Below, one piece after another: positions 16,480-26,996 of a DNA stretch of 64,000 nt. The stretch spans positions 1,736,001 through 1,800,000 of the forward strand of contig NZ_VFOS01000001.1 in assembly GCF_006716265.1 (NCBI RefSeq). Direction: 5' to 3'. Position numbers and translations under genes: made by a program. The notes beneath the pieces are model-generated. The model was not told the origin of the DNA. It was given only the letters and a program-made list of their open reading frames with translations, and did no database searches. How positions within the stretch are numbered: position 1 is the stretch's first letter; every line of letters begins with the position of its first letter. The DNA comes from Rarobacter faecitabidus (lineage in GTDB: Bacteria > Actinomycetota > Actinomycetes > Actinomycetales > Cellulomonadaceae).

Positions 16480-18201
16480 TTACAACCCTAGATCGCCGCG
16501 GACGCGCGGGTCTACGAGCGCCAGAGCGGCCTGAAATGCCTGCGCGGGTCCGGCCTGCTCCATAGCCGCGTGCGCGATGGCGCGGGTTTGTTTGGCGGTG
16601 TGCCGACGAATCGCGTGGCGGACCGGAGCGATAGCGCCCGGCGCCATCGAAAGGCTGCCCGCGCCGAGCCCGACGAGGACGAGCGCGAGCACGGGGTCGG
16701 ATGCGAGTTCCCCGCATACAGCCACGGGTTTCGCGCGTTCGCGCCCGGCGCGCGTCGCCATCGCGATCAGGTCGAGGACGGCGGGTTGCCACGGGCTGAG
16801 CAGGTCGTCGAGTTCGCCCAGCGTGCGGTCGGCCGCCATCGTGTACTGCGCCAGATCGTTGGTGCCGATCGAGATGAAATCGACCTCGTCGAGAATCTGC
16901 CCGGCGCGCAAGGCAGCAGACGGCACCTCGACCATCACGCCCACCTGGGCGATACCCGCATTCCGCGCGAGTTTTGCGAACTCCCGGGCCTCACGCGCCG
17001 TCGTGACCATCGGTGCCATGACGCGCACGGGTCGACCGGTGAGTTCCTGCGCCTCGGCGAGCGCCCGCAGTTGCACCTCAAGGATCTCGGGGTACAGGCT
17101 CGTGAGCCGGTAGCCGCGAATCCCGAGCCCGTGGTGCATGCCGTCGAGCGTCTCAGGGCTGATACCGAGGAACTTCAGCGGCTTGTCGGCACCCCCGTCG
17201 ACGGTCCGGATGGTCACGGGCTTGCCGTCCATGGCCGCCAGCACGCGCATGTAGGCGTCGCACTGCTCGGTCAGCGTGGGGGCGACCATGCGGTCGAGGA
17301 ACATGGATTCAGTGCGGTAGAGGCCCACTCCCTCAACCGAGTTTCCCACCAGGCGTTCCGCATCCGCGACAGCCGAGATATTCGCTTCGAGCGCCACAGC
17401 GTGGCCGTCTCGGGTTGCGCCAGCGGCCGTGTCGGACAGCAGGGTGAGCATGGCGGCGCGGCGGCGTTCGAGGTCATCGCGCTCGGACTGGGTCGGGTCG
17501 AGTGTGATGGCGCCGGTGGTGGCGTCGACCGCAACCATGACCCCGTCGGGCAGCGACGTCACTCCCCCGGCCTGGACGATGCAGGGTACCTCCAGTTGCC
17601 CGGCAAAGATCGCCGCGTGGCTGGTGGGCCCGCCCAGTTCGGTGACGATGGCGAGCACGCAGTCCTGGTTCAGGGACGAGATCTCCGCAAGCGACAATTC
17701 CCTGGCCACCACCACGGACGGCTCGATCAGTTCGGGGACGCCCGGCTGCGGATAGCCGAGGATCTGCGCGACTACGCGGTCGCGCACGGCCTGGAGGTCG
17801 GCCTCCCGGGCGGCCGGGTAGTCGCCGGCAGCGGTGAGGTAACTGGCGAATCCGGCGATGACCGCGTCGATCGCTGCGACCGGTGGCTCGCCGTCGGCCA
17901 CTCGCGCCAGCACTTCGGACTGGAGCGCCCTGTCGTCGGCTAGTTCGGCGGCCGATTCGAATATGGGCCGTGCCTGGCTGTCGCTGCGGGCAGCACGCTG
18001 GCGCAGTCCCGCGGCAACCGTGGCGAACGCGTCCGCCACGACGGAGCGGACCGCCCAGCGTCCTGCTGGAATGCCATCGATGAGCACCGGGGTGTCGGAC
18101 GCCACGCGCGGGGCGGAGCGAACCTGCACCACCGGGCCAACGGCACCGGCTCGTCCCACACCGACGCCGTGCCAGGCGCGGGCGTCTCCTTCAACTGCCA
18201 T
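16480..18201 (-). CDS. ptsI: PTS enzyme I (phosphoenolpyruvate-protein phosphotransferase)
   Basis: This 573-residue enzyme I transfers phosphate from PEP to HPr for sugar uptake by the phosphotransferase system. The N-terminal swivelling domain has the active-site His in LGGPTSHAAIFAGQLEVPC. The C-terminal TIM-barrel PEP-binding domain has VGLYRTESMFLDR, MVEVPSAALRAGQILDEVDF, SIGTNDLAQYTMAADR and VCGELASDP. The length is normal. No ptsH (HPr) is adjacent, so HPr must be encoded elsewhere. The gene lies 17 bases downstream of guaB3 on the same strand and may be co-transcribed. Confidence 0.96.
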   Translation of the reverse strand: MAVEGDARAWHGVGVGRAGAVGPVVQVRSAPRVASDTPVLIDGIPAGRWAVRSVVADAFATVAAGLRQRAARSDSQARPIFESAAELADDRALQSEVLARVADGEPPVAAIDAVIAGFASYLTAAGDYPAAREADLQAVRDRVVAQILGYPQPGVPELIEPSVVVARELSLAEISSLNQDCVLAIVTELGGPTSHAAIFAGQLEVPCIVQAGGVTSLPDGVMVAVDATTGAITLDPTQSERDDLERRRAAMLTLLSDTAAGATRDGHAVALEANISAVADAERLVGNSVEGVGLYRTESMFLDRMVAPTLTEQCDAYMRVLAAMDGKPVTIRTVDGGADKPLKFLGISPETLDGMHHGLGIRGYRLTSLYPEILEVQLRALAEAQELTGRPVRVMAPMVTTAREAREFAKLARNAGIAQVGVMVEVPSAALRAGQILDEVDFISIGTNDLAQYTMAADRTLGELDDLLSPWQPAVLDLIAMATRAGRERAKPVAVCGELASDPVLALVLVGLGAGSLSMAPGAIAPVRHAIRRHTAKQTRAIAHAAMEQAGPAQAFQAALALVDPRVRGDLGL

Positions 18202-18218
18202 CGATGGTCCGCCGCGCC

Positions 18219-19343
18219 TCAGCCTGGTAGATACGGCGATACGACGACCTCGACGCGCTGGAACTCCTTGACATCGGAGTATCCGGTCGTGGCCATGGCC
18301 CGTCGCAGGGCACCGACGATGTTGAGCGTGCCGTCGGCGCGGCCGGATGGGCCGAACAGGATCTCGTCCAGCGTGCCGGTCGTACCGACGCGTACGCGCT
18401 CGCCTCGCGGTAGCTGGCTGTGGTGGGCTTCCGGGCCCCAGTGCCAGCCCTGGCCTGGCGCCTCGGCCGCGCGCGCGAGGCCGGCGCCGATCATGACTGC
18501 GTCGGCGCCGCAGGCGATCGCCTTGACCATGTCGCCCGAGCGTCCGACGGCGCCGTCCGCGATCACGTGGACGTAGCGGCCCCCGGATTCGTCGAGGTAG
18601 TCGCGGCGCGCGGCAGCCACATCGGCCACGGCCGTGGCCATCGGTGCGTGGATGCCCAGCGAGACGCGCGTCGTATGCGCCGCTCCGCCGCCGAATCCGA
18701 CGAGCACTCCCGCGGCTCCGGTCCGCATCAGGTGCAGGGCCGCGGTGTAGGTGGCCGCCCCGCCCACGATGACCGGCACGTCGAGTTCGTAGATGAAGCG
18801 CTTGAGGTTGAGCGGCTCCGCGTTAGCGGACACATGCTCGGCCGACACGGTGGTGCCGCGGATGACGAATATGTCCACGCCGGCGTCCACGACCGTCTTG
18901 TAGAACTGCTGGGTTCGGGCCGGCGTCAGGGCGCCGGCAACGGTGACGCCAGTCGCCCGGATCTCCCGCAAGCGCTGGGTGATGAGGTCGGGGTCAATGG
19001 GTGCCGAGTACAGCGCCTGCATGCGGCGGGTGGCTTCATCGCTCGGCAACTGCGCTATTTCCGCGAGTTGCTCGGTGGGGTCGTCGTACCTGGTCCACAG
19101 GCCCTCGAGATCGAGCACGCCGAGCCCGCCGAGCTGGCCGAACTGCACCGCCGTCTGGGGCGACATGACTGAGTCCATCGGGGCGGCGATGATCGGGAGG
19201 TCGAAGTGGTAGGCGTCGATCTGCCAGGAGGTCGACACGTCCTGGGGGTCACGGGTGCGACGCGAGGGCACTACCGCCACGTCGTCGAATGAGTATGCGC
19301 GCCGCGCGCGCTTGCCGCGTCCGATTTCCACTTCATTGCTCAC
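18219..19343 (-). CDS. guaB3: GuaB3 family IMP dehydrogenase-related protein
   Basis: This 374-residue IMPDH/GMPR TIM-barrel protein has no CBS domains. The beginning, MSNEVEIGRGKRARRAYSFD, and LPIIAAPMDSVMSPQTA are typical of the actinobacterial GuaB3 subfamily. Other conserved stretches are VPVIVGGAATYTAALHLMRTGAAGVLVGFGGGAA and VIADGAVGRSGDMVKAIACG. The usual IMPDH catalytic-loop Cys is not in the standard GSxCTTR context, so IMP dehydrogenase activity is uncertain. The start is GTG with no SD and TAGGCT (19350-19355) 6 nt upstream, consistent with a leaderless mRNA. True GuaB is encoded at 25421-26935. Confidence 0.93.
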   Translation of the reverse strand: MSNEVEIGRGKRARRAYSFDDVAVVPSRRTRDPQDVSTSWQIDAYHFDLPIIAAPMDSVMSPQTAVQFGQLGGLGVLDLEGLWTRYDDPTEQLAEIAQLPSDEATRRMQALYSAPIDPDLITQRLREIRATGVTVAGALTPARTQQFYKTVVDAGVDIFVIRGTTVSAEHVSANAEPLNLKRFIYELDVPVIVGGAATYTAALHLMRTGAAGVLVGFGGGAAHTTRVSLGIHAPMATAVADVAAARRDYLDESGGRYVHVIADGAVGRSGDMVKAIACGADAVMIGAGLARAAEAPGQGWHWGPEAHHSQLPRGERVRVGTTGTLDEILFGPSGRADGTLNIVGALRRAMATTGYSDVKEFQRVEVVVSPYLPG

Positions 19344-19467
19344 CCTGCCAGCCTACCTGCTGGCACACCTATCTCACGGCCGCCGTCGCGTCGGTGTCCG
19401 ACGATCGTGGTACTACTACTTCAGGACGCGCCCGGCAGGCAGGCCGGCGCAATGCGAGGGAGATGCG

Positions 19468-20184
19468 ATGACGACGGCGACAAGTTGGCTGGGACTACCG
19501 CACGTTTCGTTCGACACCGAGACGACCGGGGTGGATGTGAGCCGCGATCGGATCGTCACGGCCGCACAGGTCGTCGCGGTTCCCGGCGGCGAGGTCGAGG
19601 CCACCAAGCACTGGCTGCTCGACCCTGGCATCGAGATTCCAGCTGGCGCGACCTCCGTCCACGGCATCTCCACCGCCCACGCCCGCGAGCATGGGCAGGT
19701 CGCCAGGGCGGGTTTGGACGAGATCGCCCAGGCGCTCGCCGGCCACGCACTGGGCGGCGCCCCTGTGGTGGTATTCAACGCGGCATACGACCTGACGCTG
19801 CTCGACAACAACCTGCGGCACCACGGCCTGGCGACGCTGTCTGAGCGCCTGCAGGGTGCGCCGCTCCATGTGATAGATCCCTTGGTGTTGGATCGCGCAT
19901 TCGACAGGTACCGGCGGGGGAAGCGCACTCTTGGCGTGCTTGCCGAGGTCTATGGCATCGACATCGAAGACGCTCTGCACGACGCGGCCGCCGATGCTAC
20001 CGTCACGCTTCACGTCCTGGCGAGGATCGCGGCGAAGTTCCCGGAACTCGGCGAGCAGTCACTCACGGACCTGCAGAGCTTCCAGCACACGGCCCACCGG
20101 GAGTGGGCGCAGAACTTCAATCAGTGGCGAGAAGGGCAGGGCTTTTCAGGCCCGGGCGCTTCCGAGGAATGGCTGCCCGCTTAG
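19468..20184 (+). CDS. DEDDh 3'-5' exonuclease (DnaQ-like)
   Basis: This 238-residue exonuclease has all RNase T/DnaQ motifs: Exo I FDTETTGVD (acidic D and E), Exo II VVFNAAYDLTLL, and Exo III with HDAAADATVT, preceded by a conserved His typical of the DEDDh class. The C-terminal 50 residues (FQHTAHREWAQNFNQWREGQG) are helical and common in actinobacterial single-domain homologues. It may proofread or trim DNA or RNA ends. I chose the ATG at 19468 because GAGGGAG lies 5 nt upstream; the longer upstream frame is antisense to guaB3. Confidence 0.93.
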   Translation: MTTATSWLGLPHVSFDTETTGVDVSRDRIVTAAQVVAVPGGEVEATKHWLLDPGIEIPAGATSVHGISTAHAREHGQVARAGLDEIAQALAGHALGGAPVVVFNAAYDLTLLDNNLRHHGLATLSERLQGAPLHVIDPLVLDRAFDRYRRGKRTLGVLAEVYGIDIEDALHDAAADATVTLHVLARIAAKFPELGEQSLTDLQSFQHTAHREWAQNFNQWREGQGFSGPGASEEWLPA

Positions 20185-20291
20185 CGGCTCTATCTCACAG
20201 ATGAGTTGCTGCGGCGGATCGATCGGCGCACTTCACCACAAATTCGCGATCTTTCACAACATCTACATCACTCGAGGTATACGCTAGCGAT

Positions 20292-21833
20292 ATGACTGCT
20301 GTTGACGCTCCCGCTGACAACCTCGCGCAAATCGGCTCGCTCGTGCGGGCTGCCCGCCTCCATCGGGGGCTGACGCAGGCGCAACTCGCCGAGAAGCTCG
20401 CGACCAGCCAGAGCGCCGTCGCCCGCATCGAGCAGGGTTCGCAGAACGTGACGCTCGAGATGCTCACCCGCATCTCCGGTGCCCTCGATTCCGAGCTCAT
20501 CTCGTTCGGCCCGTCCAAGCACCAGCACCTGCGTGTGCTCGGTGGCAAACCGCTCAGCGGAAGCATCGCGGTCAACTCGTCCAAGAATGCCGCGGTGGCA
20601 CTCCTGTGCGCCTCCCTGCTCAACCGCGGGACCTCGACGCTGCGCAACGTCGCCCGCATCGTCGAGGTGGAGCGGATCATCGCGGTCCTGCGCTCGATCG
20701 GCGCTCAGGTCGAATGGTCCGCCGATGGCCGCGACGTCACGATCAACGTGCCGGACGACCTGGATATGTCGGCGATCGACGCCGACGCGGCTCGCCGCAC
20801 ACGTTCGGTCATCATGTTCTTCGGCCCGCTGCTGGCGCGCCTGGAGGAGTTCGAGCTTCCCTACGCGGGCGGCTGCGACCTCGGCAAGCGCACGATCGAG
20901 CCGCACCTGATCGCCCTGCGTCCCTTCGGGCTCGAAGTGACGGCCAAGGCTGGCGCCTACCACGCAGTCGCCAATCAGGCGGCGTCCACCGATCTGCAGA
21001 TCATCCTCACCGAGCGCGGTGACACGGTGACGGAGAACGCCATCATGGCCGCCGCGCGCCACGACGGCGTGACGGTCATCCGCAACGCGAGCCCCAACTA
21101 CATGGTGCAGGACCTCTGCTTCTACCTCGAACTGCTCGGCGTGCAGATCGATGGCATCGGCACGACGACGTTGCGCATCACCGGAAAGCCCACCTTCGAT
21201 GCGGATGTCGAATACGTCGTCTCGGAGGATCCTGTCGAGGCGATGAGCCTGCTGACCGCCGGTATCGTCACGAACTCCGAGATCACCGTCACCCGCGTGC
21301 CCATCGAGTTCATGGAGATCGAGCTCGCGACGCTCGCCGAGATGAACCTCGGTTTCAGCCTCACTCCCGAATACCTGTCGCACAACGGACGCACCCGCCT
21401 CGTCGACGTCACCGTGTACCCGAGCGACCTCGTCGCCCCGCACGACAAGATCCACCCGATGCCGTTCCCCGGCCTCAACATCGACAACCTGCCGTTCTTC
21501 GTGGTCATCGCGGCCTGCGCCGAGGGGAACACCCTGGTGCACGACTGGGTCTACGAGAACCGCGCGATCCACCTGACCGACCTCACGCGCCTCGGGGCGG
21601 ACGTCCGCCTGCTCGACGCCCACCGCCTAAACGTCAACGGCCCCACGCACTGGGTCGGATCCGAGGTTATCTGTCCCCCGGCGCTTCGACCCGCTGTCGT
21701 CATCCTGCTCGCCATGCTCGCCGCCCGCGGCGAATCGGTGCTGCGCAACGTCGACATCATCGCCCGCGGCTACGAGCAACTGGCGCAGCGCCTCGAAGAG
21801 CTCGGCGCTCGCATCGAGACCTTCCGCGACTGA
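20292..21833 (+). CDS. murA: UDP-GlcNAc 1-carboxyvinyltransferase with N-terminal XRE helix-turn-helix
   Basis: This 513-residue protein combines an XRE-type HTH (about residues 13-68, VRAARLHRGLTQAQLAEKLA and QSAVARIEQGS) with a complete MurA/EPSP-synthase-fold domain. MurA transfers enolpyruvate from PEP to UDP-GlcNAc, the first committed step of peptidoglycan synthesis. Conserved catalytic positions are K98 (SSKNAAVALL), C195 (AGGCDLGKR, the fosfomycin-target Cys) and the D in PFPGLNIDN. Such fusions are known in Actinomycetota. They may be a second, regulated MurA, so the symbol denotes the enzyme family. There is no SD; TACGCT lies 6 nt upstream, so the mRNA is probably leaderless. Confidence 0.9.
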   Translation: MTAVDAPADNLAQIGSLVRAARLHRGLTQAQLAEKLATSQSAVARIEQGSQNVTLEMLTRISGALDSELISFGPSKHQHLRVLGGKPLSGSIAVNSSKNAAVALLCASLLNRGTSTLRNVARIVEVERIIAVLRSIGAQVEWSADGRDVTINVPDDLDMSAIDADAARRTRSVIMFFGPLLARLEEFELPYAGGCDLGKRTIEPHLIALRPFGLEVTAKAGAYHAVANQAASTDLQIILTERGDTVTENAIMAAARHDGVTVIRNASPNYMVQDLCFYLELLGVQIDGIGTTTLRITGKPTFDADVEYVVSEDPVEAMSLLTAGIVTNSEITVTRVPIEFMEIELATLAEMNLGFSLTPEYLSHNGRTRLVDVTVYPSDLVAPHDKIHPMPFPGLNIDNLPFFVVIAACAEGNTLVHDWVYENRAIHLTDLTRLGADVRLLDAHRLNVNGPTHWVGSEVICPPALRPAVVILLAMLAARGESVLRNVDIIARGYEQLAQRLEELGARIETFRD

Positions 21834-21851
21834 ACCCGCCGGTACGCGCGT

Positions 21852-21898
21852 GCCGCAGCTCATCCGAACCCCGCGCGCGCGCCGCAGCTCATCCGAAC
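21852..21898. repeat. Direct repeat between murA and the next gene
   Basis: GCCGCAGCTCATCCGAAC occurs at 21852-21869 and again at 21881-21898, each preceded by an alternating CG run, giving a 29-base period. It lies just upstream of the SD of the gene at 21915. Confidence 0.8.
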
Positions 21899-21914
21899 GG
21901 AGAAAGGGAAAGCA

Positions 21915-22529
21915 ATGGCGCACTACCCCGATGGGTCCCCCAAGATCCCAAACCCTATCCCGGGTTCGACTCCTTCGGCTCTGCCGCTGACGCGAGAGGA
22001 AGCCGAGAAGGCGAATGCCACCTCGATGCTCCGCTTCGCCTTCGCCGAGGCGCTCATTATTACGGCGATAGTCGTGGCGACTTTCGCGCTTGAGCTCATA
22101 CCCCCAACGATCGGCACCGCACTTCTCGTGGTCGTCGCGGTGACCTCGGTGCCGTTGCTACTCCGGATTGCGCGGCAGAATGCCAGGCGGTTGCAGGACG
22201 CAACGGCGGTCACGCCTCGGACGGTGCCCGCAGCAACTGGATCGACCGACGGTGGGTCAGCGCACGGATTCTCCCTGCCCGTGGATGACGCCTTCACCAT
22301 CGCGGGTCGCGGCACCGTCGTAACCGGTACGGTCGCATCGGGCCAGGTACGCGGCGGCCAGAGCGTAACCCTCCACCGGGGACCGGCCGCGCTCGGCACA
22401 TACCGCATCACTGGTATCGAGGCCTTCCGCAAGCGCCTGGATACGGCATCGGCCGGGGACACCGTCGGCCTGCTGCTCGCGGGCGCACAGCAATCCGATT
22501 TTCGCCGCGGAGACGACCTGCGCGGCTGA
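21915..22529 (+). CDS. Membrane protein with an EF-Tu domain-II-like module
   Basis: This 204-residue protein has a Pro-rich start, two membrane helices at about residues 40-60 and 65-83, a linker, and a C-terminal domain from about residue 115. That domain reads FSLPVDDAFTIAGRGTVVTG, TVASGQVRGGQSVTLHRG and ITGIEAFRKRLDTASAGDTV, then GLLLAG and the DFRRGDD motif. This is the beta-barrel domain II of elongation factor Tu and related GTPases, here without any GTPase (G) domain. A ribosomal role is not implied; the module may bind RNA ends, peptides or proteins. The start has an SD (GGAGAAAGG). I do not know its function. Confidence 0.82.
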   Translation: MAHYPDGSPKIPNPIPGSTPSALPLTREEAEKANATSMLRFAFAEALIITAIVVATFALELIPPTIGTALLVVVAVTSVPLLLRIARQNARRLQDATAVTPRTVPAATGSTDGGSAHGFSLPVDDAFTIAGRGTVVTGTVASGQVRGGQSVTLHRGPAALGTYRITGIEAFRKRLDTASAGDTVGLLLAGAQQSDFRRGDDLRG

Positions 22530-22592
22530 CCTGGGCCACCAACGTGACATCGCCATACCGGCGGCGTCGCTGCGAGCCGGGGAGATATTCCC

Positions 22593-24317
22593 ATGCAAAC
22601 GCGCTATCTCGTCCTGCATCCGGCGGGCACGGACACCTTCGCCGTCACTGATGTCACCTGGCGCTCGAAGCGCGCGGACGGCCCACCGAGCTTCGACGTA
22701 ACCGAGGCGCGAACCATCGGGGAAGGCTCGCTCGCGCAATTCGTGCTGGAAGCCGAGGCCGGCGACCGACCTCCGCGCTGGGTCTGGGCGGACACTGCAC
22801 CGCTCTATCCCGAGCTGTTGCGGCGGGAGGTCACGGTGAGCCGGTGCCACGATCTGCGACTCGCGCACCGTATCTTGCGCAGCGCTAAGTGGACCGCGAC
22901 CAGTGCACTCGCCGCCGGCGCAGCCGGCGCGTGGGACGGTCCTGCTCCGCCTCCGCATGAGGCCGATGGCGCTCTCTTCGAGGCGAATGAGGTCGCCGGC
23001 ACACCCGCCGCCAACATCGGCGTTGCCGATCTGGTGTCCGAGTTGCATTCCCAGTGCGAGGCGCTGGAATCCGCCGCGCCCGGCGCGCGCGAGCGGCTTA
23101 GGTTGCTGGTCGCAGCGGAATCCGCGGGCGCACTGGTCGCCGCGGAAATGACCGCAGCGGGCATCCCCTGGCGCACCGACCTGCATGACGCGATCCTGAG
23201 CGAGGCGCTCGGATCGCGCCCCGCGGATGGATACCGGCCGGCGAAACTGGCGGAGCTGGCCCGCCAGATCCAGGAAGTCCTGGGCGTGGGCGACGTCAAT
23301 CCGGACTCCCCGGCAGATTTGTTGCGCGGCCTTCGCCGGGCGGGCCTCAACGTCGACTCGACTCGATCCTGGGAACTACGCGACCTGGATCATCCCGCCG
23401 CCGCCTTGGTGCTGCGGTATAAGAAACTCAGCAGGCTGTGGACGGCGAACGGGTGGCGGTGGCTCGACACGTGGGTGCGCAACGGGCGCTTCCGCCCGAT
23501 CTACGTGGTTGGCGGCGTGGTGACGGGGCGGTGGGCCTCCGACGGCGGTGGCGCGTTGCAGCTTCCCCACCAGGTGCGCGGCGCCGTGAGGGCCGACGAG
23601 GGCTGGACGTTCGTGGTCGCCGACGCGGCGCAACTCGAGCCACGCATACTCGCCGCCATCTCTGGCGACACGGCGATGGCGCGCGCTGGCAGGTCCGCCG
23701 ATATGTACGAGGGCATCGTCGAATCCGGTGCCGTCGAGACCCGGAAGCAGGCCAAATACGGCATGCTCGGGGCGATGTATGGCGGTACGCAGGGGGTTTC
23801 GGGCCAGGTCTTGCCCAACCTGCGCAGGGCCTTTCCCGACGCGATCGGCCTCGTGGAGCGCGCCGCCGAGGTCGGCGAGCGCGGCGGGCAGGTCACGACC
23901 TGGCTCGGCCGGACATCCCCGCGGCCAGGAAGCGCGTGGAACGCGGCGCAGAGCGAGGGATACGAGGACGATCCCTCCGGCGCGGCTCACGCACGTTCGT
24001 CAGCCCGGTCATGGGGCCGGTTCACGCGGAACTTCGTTGTGCAGGGCACCGCCGCCGAATGGGCACTGTGCTGGCTCGCCCTCGTGCGAAACCGATTGCG
24101 CGGGCTGGGCGTCGATCCGGAGACCGGCGGATCCCCGGCGCTCGTGTTCTTCCTCCACGACGAGGTAATACTTCACACCCCCGCGGCCTTTGCGGCGGAG
24201 GTCGCGACCCTTGTGCGCGAGGCGGCGACGGAGGCGGCCCGGTTGCTGTTCGGCGAGATCGACGTCGAATTCCCCCTGAGCGTCTCCGTGGTCGAGAACT
24301 ACGCCGAGGCGAAGTAG
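22593..24317 (+). CDS. Family A DNA polymerase with degenerate 3'-5' exonuclease region
   Basis: This 574-residue polymerase belongs to the actinobacterial 'bifunctional 3'-5' exonuclease/DNA polymerase' group, distinct from full-length PolA. Polymerase motif A is VADAAQLEPRIL (D344), motif B RKQAKYGMLGAMYGG (K388) and motif C LHDEV (H522-D523-E524), so the polymerase site looks intact. The first 190 residues occupy the exonuclease position but lack the DxE, NxxxD and YxxxD motifs, so proofreading is probably absent. There is no 5' nuclease domain. An SD (GGGGAG) precedes the ATG. A role in repair or translesion synthesis is inference. Confidence 0.88.
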   Translation: MQTRYLVLHPAGTDTFAVTDVTWRSKRADGPPSFDVTEARTIGEGSLAQFVLEAEAGDRPPRWVWADTAPLYPELLRREVTVSRCHDLRLAHRILRSAKWTATSALAAGAAGAWDGPAPPPHEADGALFEANEVAGTPAANIGVADLVSELHSQCEALESAAPGARERLRLLVAAESAGALVAAEMTAAGIPWRTDLHDAILSEALGSRPADGYRPAKLAELARQIQEVLGVGDVNPDSPADLLRGLRRAGLNVDSTRSWELRDLDHPAAALVLRYKKLSRLWTANGWRWLDTWVRNGRFRPIYVVGGVVTGRWASDGGGALQLPHQVRGAVRADEGWTFVVADAAQLEPRILAAISGDTAMARAGRSADMYEGIVESGAVETRKQAKYGMLGAMYGGTQGVSGQVLPNLRRAFPDAIGLVERAAEVGERGGQVTTWLGRTSPRPGSAWNAAQSEGYEDDPSGAAHARSSARSWGRFTRNFVVQGTAAEWALCWLALVRNRLRGLGVDPETGGSPALVFFLHDEVILHTPAAFAAEVATLVREAATEAARLLFGEIDVEFPLSVSVVENYAEAK

Positions 24318-24398
24318 CGAGGCTCACCGCAACGGTCGTTCCGTGGGCCGGAAAGCTACCCTCAGATCGCTAGAATCGGACGGTTCGGGGGACGATAG

Positions 24399-24436
24399 TT
24401 CAGTTCGCCCAGGTGTATTTCATAGGCCGAACTGAA
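24399..24436. terminator. Weak inverted repeat between convergent genes
   Basis: TTCAGTTCG (24399-24407) pairs with CGAACTGAA (24428-24436) around a 20-nt loop, between the convergent polymerase and pseudouridine-synthase genes. No T-tract is present. Terminator function is only suggested by position. Confidence 0.35.
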
Positions 24437-24447
24437 TTATGTGTCGG

Positions 24448-25410
24448 TCAACCGCGTGGATCATCGGGTTCGCATCGGACAGAGGCAGGTTGCGCAACGG
24501 CGAGTTGGCGCGTGCTCACGAACTCGTGCTGCCTAGCCGTGAGCGGGTCGGTGAAGCGCAGTGTCTTGGCGAGCAGCTGGAGCGGGTCGCTGAAGTCGTC
24601 GATGGCGACCTCGCGCGGCTCCGGGTACAGCGGATCGCCCAGGATGCCGATCCCGAGCGAGGCCATATGCACCCGAAGCTGGTGGGTCTTGCCCGTATGC
24701 GGGGTGAGCCGGTAACGCGCCAGACCGTCGCCCAGTTCGCGGTCTATCTCTACGAGGGTCTCGCTGTTCGGCTGCCCCGGCTCCTCGTACGCCTGGGCGA
24801 CGCCCTCGATCTTCTGCATTCGCGAGCGGACGACGCGCGGCAGTTCCAGATCGGGCCGCAGGGCCGCCACAGCCTCATAGGTCTTGTCGACCTCGCGCTG
24901 CTGGAACAGCGTCTGGTACGGCCCGCGGTATTCGCGCCGCGTGGTGAGGACGAGCACCCCCGCGGTCAACCGGTCGAGCCGGTGCACGGGGCTGAGCTCG
25001 GGCAGGTCGAGCAATGTGCGCACCCGAACGAGGGCCGTCTCGCGAATGTGGGAGCCACGTGGGGTGGTAGCGAGGAAGTGCGGCTTGTCGATGACGACGA
25101 TGCGCGGATCCTGGTACAGCACCTCGACCTCGAAGGGAACGGGCACCTCGGGAGGCGGGTCGCGGTAGAGGTACACGAGGGAGCCGGTGACGGCGGGCGA
25201 CGACGGATTGAGCGGCCGCCCGAGTTCGTCCACGACTTCGCGAGCCGCGAACTTGGCGGGCAGGGAATCGAGGTCATCCGGCAGACGCCACGCGAGATAC
25301 TCGTCCAGGGTCGACCAAGATCCCAAGGGGATCTGCAAGCGCACCGGGCCGACGCCGCCGCGCAACGGCAGGGGCGGTAGTCTTCGCCTGGCCGCCCGGT
25401 GTCGTCTCAA
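24448..25410 (-). CDS. RluA-family pseudouridine synthase
   Basis: This protein of about 320 residues has the RluA signature with catalytic Asp in SPVHRLDRLTAGVLVLTT. It also has VVIDKPHFLATTPRG upstream and the C-terminal element PHTGKTHQLRVHMASLGIGILGDPLYP. It isomerises specific uridines in rRNA or tRNA; the target cannot be told from sequence. The N-terminal part replaces the usual S4 domain with a short divergent region. The likely start is TTG at 25410 with a GAGG SD 8 nt upstream, 10 bases after the guaB stop, so it is probably co-transcribed with guaB. Confidence 0.9.
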   Translation of the reverse strand: MRRHRAARRRLPPLPLRGGVGPVRLQIPLGSWSTLDEYLAWRLPDDLDSLPAKFAAREVVDELGRPLNPSSPAVTGSLVYLYRDPPPEVPVPFEVEVLYQDPRIVVIDKPHFLATTPRGSHIRETALVRVRTLLDLPELSPVHRLDRLTAGVLVLTTRREYRGPYQTLFQQREVDKTYEAVAALRPDLELPRVVRSRMQKIEGVAQAYEEPGQPNSETLVEIDRELGDGLARYRLTPHTGKTHQLRVHMASLGIGILGDPLYPEPREVAIDDFSDPLQLLAKTLRFTDPLTARQHEFVSTRQLAVAQPASVRCEPDDPRG

Positions 25411-25420
25411 GCCGCTTGCC

Positions 25421-26944
<1,524 letters not shown>

Positions 26945-26996
26945 CTACTTTGATTTGACCGACGATTCGGCCGCGTCCCCGCTGGGGTGCGCAAGA

